This document shows, piece after piece, positions 58,941 through 64,000 of a DNA stretch of 64,000 nucleotides; position 1 is the stretch's first letter, and the number at the start of each line of letters is the position of its first letter. The stretch spans positions 11,136,501-11,200,500 of the forward strand of contig BSBM01000179.1 in NCBI GenBank assembly GCA_027924585.1, in the 5' to 3' direction. Source of the DNA: Larix kaempferi. Taxonomy: Eukaryota; Streptophyta; Pinopsida; Pinales; Pinaceae. A program made the position numbers and the translations under genes. A model generated the notes under the pieces. The model was not told the origin of the DNA and did no database searches. It worked only from the letters and a program-made list of their open reading frames with translations.

Positions 58941-59092
58941 ATGTTGAGAGTATTGTTTATCTCCATTCTTGAGAGTTTTTTGCAGGTTATTATCTAGATT
59001 TCGAGTGCGGCAGTTGCAACAATTTCTGCATTTTTGTTGCAGTAGCAGTTGCAGATATTCTCTATTGTTTTTGTAGGTCTTCTACAACTTCA

Positions 59093-60235
59093 ATGAATTC
59101 AGAATAAATCCATCCTCTTTCTCCACTCAATTATGATGAATGGAAACCGAAAATGATAGCATACTTGAAGAGCCATGATCTCTTTGACTGTTGTTTTGAA
59201 AGAGAGTTCGAATCTTCTAAAGAGAAGATTGATTGGTTAAATAAAGGTGACAGAGCCTTTGGATCAATGATTGATGCTATGCATGAATGGATGTTATATA
59301 ACCTCCCTGATTTTTCATCACCAAAAGAGCTATGGGCTCACCTGGATGTAATATTTGGTAGACAGAATGAAGGGATTGGTCCAAACCCTTTCAAAAGCAA
59401 GCAAAGTGATGCATTCACTCCCCTTGATGGTCTCTCAGATCATGCACCAGTATCATCTCATATTGAAGTTGTTCACAAAGAACTTGTAGATTCTACACTC
59501 ATGCTCAAACTTTCTTCTCTTTCTGTGCCAGCTCACACTCTAGATATTGCAGAAGGTCCTAAATCCTCTCTTGCACTAGAGTCTGTTGGTTTGCATCATG
59601 ATCACATGATTGTTTCAGAAGTAAAATCAACTATTGGAGGTAATGCATTTGCTCCTCTCAAGCAATCATCTCTTTTATACTACTATATGATCATTAATTC
59701 ATGCTTTCAGAAGGTTATTGAAGATTATGGCCATTGCCATTCGTTTGGGATAAATTCTCATGCAATTATTGGTTTTGATCTCACCTCTCATGGTTCAAAG
59801 GAGATCTCAAGAAACCATGATTCAAGTTTTGGATCTAATTTGGATTCTACGCAATTACTACTTGGGATAATTTCTCATGCATATGATAGTTTTGATCTCA
59901 CCGCTGCTGGTTCAAAGGAGATCTCAAGAAACTATTCTTCAAGTCTTAAATCTGATTTGGATTTCAAGCAATTATTATTTGATGGTTCTTTTTGGCATAA
60001 TCTCACCCATGATGGTTCGAAGGAGAAGACAAAAGACTATCTGCATATTCATGATTTTGATCCTACCTCAGTTGATTCGAATCACAGGTTCAAGGATCAT
60101 CCTCATGCTTTTGGATTTGTTCTCATCACATTCGATCTGAAGAGCAAGTACAAGCACATGTTTTTTGAGCATGATCCACTTCTTCCCAAGAAGAAGATAC
60201 CTCCAGACATATGTCCAAGCATCACACCTGCTTGA
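59093..60235 (+). CDS. Gag-like ORF of the compact element
   Basis: The likely start is ATG 59093, but a TAA at 59105-59107 interrupts after four codons; the open frame then runs to TGA 60233-60235 (360 codons counted from ATG 59153). Residues near the start (NYDEWKPKMIAYLKSHDLFDC and KELWAHLDVIFG) match the Gag N-terminal region of copia-type elements, which begins particle assembly. After about 90 codons it turns into unfamiliar sequence with a 39-residue tandem repeat (DNA 59747-59863 and 59864-59980; core GSKEISRN) and a partial third copy. There is no zinc knuckle and no DUG/DSG protease motif. Confidence 0.8.
59747..59980 (+). repeat. 117-bp in-frame tandem repeat
   Basis: Two units, 59747-59863 and 59864-59980, both beginning GGGATAA and containing GGTTCAAAGGAGATCTCAAG; a third partial unit with GGTTCGAAGGAGAAG is near 60013. 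Confidence 0.9.
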
Positions 60236-60392
60236 GTTTGGAGCATTTATTTTTTGTGTGTGCCTTACAGTCTGTTTTTGAGGAGGGGGTATGTTTCCCA
60301 TGAAATTTTCCCCATTTCCTTGGATTATTGATTGTTATTATTCATTGTATTGGGTGACCTTTGGTCTTAGTTACCAGGGGCCAGGATGGATT

Positions 60393-60402
60393 AAGGGGGG
60401 GG
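60393..60402 (+). other. Polypurine tract of the gag-only element
   Basis: AAGGGGGGGG directly before the 3' LTR. Confidence 0.93.
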
Positions 60403-61174
60403 TGTTAGGATATTCCTATACTCCATCCTAGTCCCACCAGTATTTTGATCATTTACATTTTCAGTCATGCATGCACTTTTAGGGTTTGCATGCATTCTAG
60501 GGTTTGCATGCATTTTGCATGCATCCCAGTCATCAGTCCCGCACCTAGCCCTCAGTTAGCCAGCCCCTAGGAGCTTCTCACCATTCAGTTTTAGCCCTCC
60601 AGTTGCTTAATGCACCCTTCTTCCTTGATTTTAGGAAGAAACTCGCCCTTCTTCACTTACCAGTCCAGTTTTCTTCAGTTTATACTCAGTTACACTCAGT
60701 TACACTTAGTTACACTCAGTTACACTTAGTTATAGTCAGTTACAGTTAGTTACACTTAGTTACACTCAGTTACACCTACCAGACTCAATTTGACCGATGG
60801 TTGACAGTTACTTGAGCATTGATGACTCCACTAATGATGATGAAGACTTCCAGTTGTGCTCCGATGATCATGAGGACACCTAGTTGTGCTCCGATGACAC
60901 TCTATTGATCTTATGATCACTCTGAGAGGCTAATTCGAATTGCCACCTTAGGAATTTGAATCCTCTCTACCATTGCACTATTATTTTTCCATATTGTGAT
61001 TAATTAATAAGTGTGTGTGAAGTATTATTGATTCTATTCGAGTTCTACTGTACCATATTATTCTGTTGCTCATTATACTGTATTGACCACTCTTCTTCTA
61101 TTTTCTTGCTTAATCATAATCATTCTCTTGTGAGGTATACATCATCTCTTAGATCTGTTGTGAGGATTTTCACA
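60403..61174 (+). repeat. 3' LTR of the gag-only element
   Basis: 772 bp. The 47-bp excess over the 5' LTR is explained by three more 10-bp minisatellite units (nine instead of six, about 60685-60774) plus a 17-bp duplication around GGGTTTGCATGCATT (about 60481-60513). Confidence 0.95.
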
Positions 61175-61176
61175 AG

Positions 61177-64000
61177 GATATGTTGTGGCACCTGACGAAA
61201 CCGGAGATACAGAGTTGGTTTGATCATAAGTTGCAGGAATTTGCTGAAGAAGAAAGCTGGAACACTTGACTAACAGTAGGTCAGTGGGTAGATAGATATA
61301 GTCACAATGGTCTGCACGAATGGTTCTTCTGTGAGTTCCCGGTCCTATTGTTTGAATGGTTGGTGAAGTTGACATTCCCAAAGAGGAATTTCCAAGGTGG
61401 GGAACCAACAACTTGGACCCCAGAGTTAATTCAGGAGTTGTGGGAAGTCGATAATAAAGCATCGCGGGTTGTAGAAGTTTGGCTCAATAGCATCTTGGAT
61501 GGATATATCACTAAATTCGTAGTGGACACACAAAAGTATTATAGTGAGGCCAAAAGATATTTCTTTCGCGAACATAGGGGAAGGTTCTTGCTGTCGCTCC
61601 AACTGTCAATTAAGATGCTCATCTGCGAAAAGGGTATATCGAAGATGCATCTAGATTAGTAAACAGCCTGGTGGGTGGAGGCCGTGGGTATCGCGACTAT
61701 TGAGGGGCGATACATGGAATGATAAGGGGTAGATGGGCGTAGGTCATGAGGAGACTATGAGAGAAGCAGAGGAAGAGAGTGGTATTACAAGAGGAGGAGT
61801 GAGGTTTGACAGGAGAAAAGGCAGAGGACAGGGGAAGGTCCTGCTACGATCAAACCGAAAGACCACGAAGGAAGACCACACAGGACGAAGCGACCTCACA
61901 GTACTGACAAGGATGACTTGGATACACCCAGGATAGAGGTAGGACCAAACCTCGGCATCAATGTACCCACACCTCCACTCACTATCTCACAAGCGATAAG
62001 AAATACTACTTTGACACCACCGACTTCATCAAATCCACAAAAATTAATTTCTAGTAGTCCAGTGTCGGGAGGAAGGAAGCCCAGAATGGCGGGCAAGGAT
62101 ACTAAGTTACCGCTATTCCATGGAAATGGAATAGATAACCCTGAACAGTACTGGTTTTTATGTGAGGCCATATGGACAGTAAAACAGATCACTGATGATG
62201 ATGTGAAAAAAGGGCAACTGGCAACAACTCTCCGAGGTTGCGCCTTGGATTGGTTTATGAAGTTTATGCAGGTTCATGTTGGTACTCTGACGAAGACACT
62301 GGATGAAATTCGCACGGGACTAATCGTTGAGTTCTATAAGCCCAAATCCGAAGCACAGTACATCACAGAGCTTAAAGAGATTAAGCAGTATCCCAATGAG
62401 TCTATGTGGGACTTTGATCAGTGTTTCAAGACACTTATGGCAAGGGTTAGTTTTGATATGAGTACGGTCCAGCATAAGGAGTGGTTTATTGCGGCATTAC
62501 TCCCGCATATCCGAATGCCATTGATGCAGCAAAACATCTCGATGCCCAGTGAAGCTTTGGAGATTGCAATGCGATTGGAGGAGTCATCGATTGGAGAGAA
62601 TGCAACCGGGATGTTGCAGATAGAAACTCAGCTGGCTAATTTGACCTTACAGCTGCAAGCTTTGAAGAAGGGAAAGGAACAACTTGAAGAGGTATGGTGC
62701 ATGCGATGTCGAGAGGAAGGGTATACAAAGGATAATTGCCCCGACTTCCATAACTATTTGATTTCAGGAGCACCAAATCCGCTGAATGGTGGTAGCATGC
62801 CGTGGTGTCGCATTTGCCATGTATATGGGAACAACCATGACAATTGCCCCTATATGCAAAAAATGGTCACAACCCCAAGGAATATTTATTGTACATTTTG
62901 CAAATAGGTGGGTCACGATGACAAGGATTGTCGTGCATATGGGTTGCTACAAGAGAGAATGTGTGACACATTCTACATAAAGGACGACCAGCGTGGCGCA
63001 CAACAATCGCAACTGCAACTGTAGGTATCCCAACCGCTACCTCAACCATAAATGCAGTTTGTACCGCAGCAGCAGCAACTGCCGCAGTATGCTCTGATGC
63101 AGATGGCTCCACAACAACCGTAGCATGTGCCACAAGGACAAGGAATGCAACTAGCACCAGTGCAACAACAGTTTAATCAACCGCAGTACCAACAGTAGGG
63201 AGGATTCCGGGGAGGATACCAGGGAGGACATGGAGGAGGATTTGGTGGTGGAGGAGGACAAGGTGGTCGCGGACCTGTTCAATGTTCTCACTGTGTGGTA
63301 TGGGGACACTATCAGCAAGACTTCCCACTACTATAGAACTAGTGTACATTCTACTTTGTCAATGATCATACGGTTGAGAATTGTCTGCAGCTGATTGCAC
63401 GATGGCAAGCAGGGAATACTCCACAATTGTAGAATCAGCCCCAGATACCGCAGCCCGCCCAGAACCAAGTACAGCAACCAGTTCAGAACCAGAATCCGCG
63501 GCTGAATCAGAACGCAAATCAAAACGTAAATAAACTAGGGAATGTGCCACCGAATCAGTTGCAGGGTGAAAATATTGTGATAATTGCTGCAGAACCGAGA
63601 CTGCAAGATGCTTCTGTTGCTGTTGTAACTCATGGAGGTAAGACGACTGGGGAAGATAGCTCACATCCGTTGATTATGTTGGCAGGACAGAAGACAGTAT
63701 TGTTTGACATTGATGCTGAGCGGGAGGTATTCTTTCAGGCGTGTCGCACCTTGGAGAAAGATCGCGGTAAGGCTGTTGTTTGCGATATGCCTCCTGTCTT
63801 TGATTCCACACCCGAGGCAGGTCTTTCAACACCATCCGAAACTCTACAAAATTTTCTCGAAAGCTATCTGTTGTTGGCCTGAGACCCGAATGCCCTGGCT
63901 GAGATTGAGGGATGATTGAAGCGATCCACAAAGGGACGGTAGGAGTTTGCAGTAAACTCTTTATAGCGGCGGAATACATGTAAGGAGATGAGAATGAACA
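61177..64000 (+). pseudogene. Multi-zinc-knuckle Gag of Ty3 element 3
   Basis: Frame 1 is traceable from the insertion site to the window end with point stops only. Domains: an N-terminal region (EIQSWFDHKLQEF, FEWLVKLTFPKRNF), an Arg/Glu-rich linker with several stops (61657-61810), an open 329-codon stretch from 61918 with the Gag core (LDWFMKFMQ, YPNESMWDFDQ), a predicted coiled coil (IETQLANLTLQLQAL), then CCHC knuckles CMRCREEGYTKDNC (62698), CRICHVYGNNHDNC (62806) and CTFCK(stop)VGHDDKDC (62890), a Gln/Gly-rich tail, and two altered knuckles CSHCVVWGHYQQDF and CTFYFVNDHTVENC (63280-63390). Between 62905 and 63432 there are seven TAG and one TAA stops, mostly at expected Gln codons, and no frameshift. 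Confidence 0.85.

Larger units (their letters stand above)
58204..61174 (+). mobile_element. Compact gag-only LTR retrotransposon (TR-GAG-like)
   Basis: Complete 2971-bp element: TSD AGGAT, LTRs of 725 and 772 bp (TGTTAGGATATT...TTTTCACA), PBS, one ORF, and a G-rich PPT. It carries a Gag-like ORF but no protease, integrase or RT. This matches elements described as TR-GAG, which rely on other elements' polymerases. The Gag N-terminus is of the Ty1/copia kind. LTRs differ by indels and many substitutions, so it is older than the element at 22882. Confidence 0.93.
57304..64000 (+). mobile_element. Ty3-type LTR element 3 with multi-knuckle Gag, interrupted, runs off window
   Basis: Plus-strand LTR (57304-58160), PBS-like site, then a single long gag frame that resumes after the nested element at 61175 and reaches the end of the window. 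The bases before the LTR (CAGTT, 57299-57303) are the expected target repeat. No pol is reached before 64000. Confidence 0.8.

Overview
The window is plant nuclear DNA: AT-rich, with one intron-containing host gene and otherwise retrotransposons in many states of decay. One recognisable gene in 64 kb, repeated nesting of elements inside elements, and long AT-rich spacers holding eroded fragments suggest a large-genome plant. A gymnosperm (conifer-like) is my guess, but a large-genome angiosperm is not excluded. There are no prokaryotic features, no CRISPR array and no rRNA or tRNA gene.

The host gene is an R2R3-MYB of the MYB4-like subgroup 4 repressor type (43839-44869, three exons). Its upstream region carries AC elements and a G-box, and a small hAT-like MITE with an 8-bp target duplication sits about 0.5 kb upstream.

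Layout. 1-5337: a nearly full-length, disabled L1-type LINE. 5336-9089 and 12886-16645: two direct copies of a 3.75-kb segment, each with a LINE zinc-finger/RNase H remnant and a 105-codon ORF of unknown nature. 16646-22876: AT-rich spacer with a tRNA-derived SINE candidate and a reverse-strand LINE remnant. 22882-31989: a complete, very young LTR retrotransposon (TSD, 1362-bp LTRs with 2 differences, PBS, PPT) with no gag or pol; its interior holds a GC-rich palindrome array and a cluster of small hairpins whose stems covary. 31995-42400: spacer with a LINE RNase H remnant, a SINE and the 3' half of a decayed chromodomain Ty3 element. 42424-42692: a SINE-like insertion with 13-bp TSD. 46359-49470: remnant of a reverse-strand Ty3 element (gag, PBS, LTR), its LTR split by a 0.5-kb LINE fragment.

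50422-64000 is a four-level nest. Ty3 element 1 (plus strand) is interrupted inside its reverse transcriptase at 53381 by a reverse-strand LTR element (53382 onward). That element is interrupted at 57303 by a second plus-strand Ty3 element with a multi-knuckle Gag, which is interrupted at 58203 by a 2.97-kb gag-only element (58204-61174, TSD AGGAT). The right-hand ends of the outer three lie beyond the window.

The most unusual object is the coding-free element at 22882-31989. It must borrow all proteins, and its hairpin module has kept base-pairing while its sequence changed, which suggests a structured RNA element used for mobilisation in trans.
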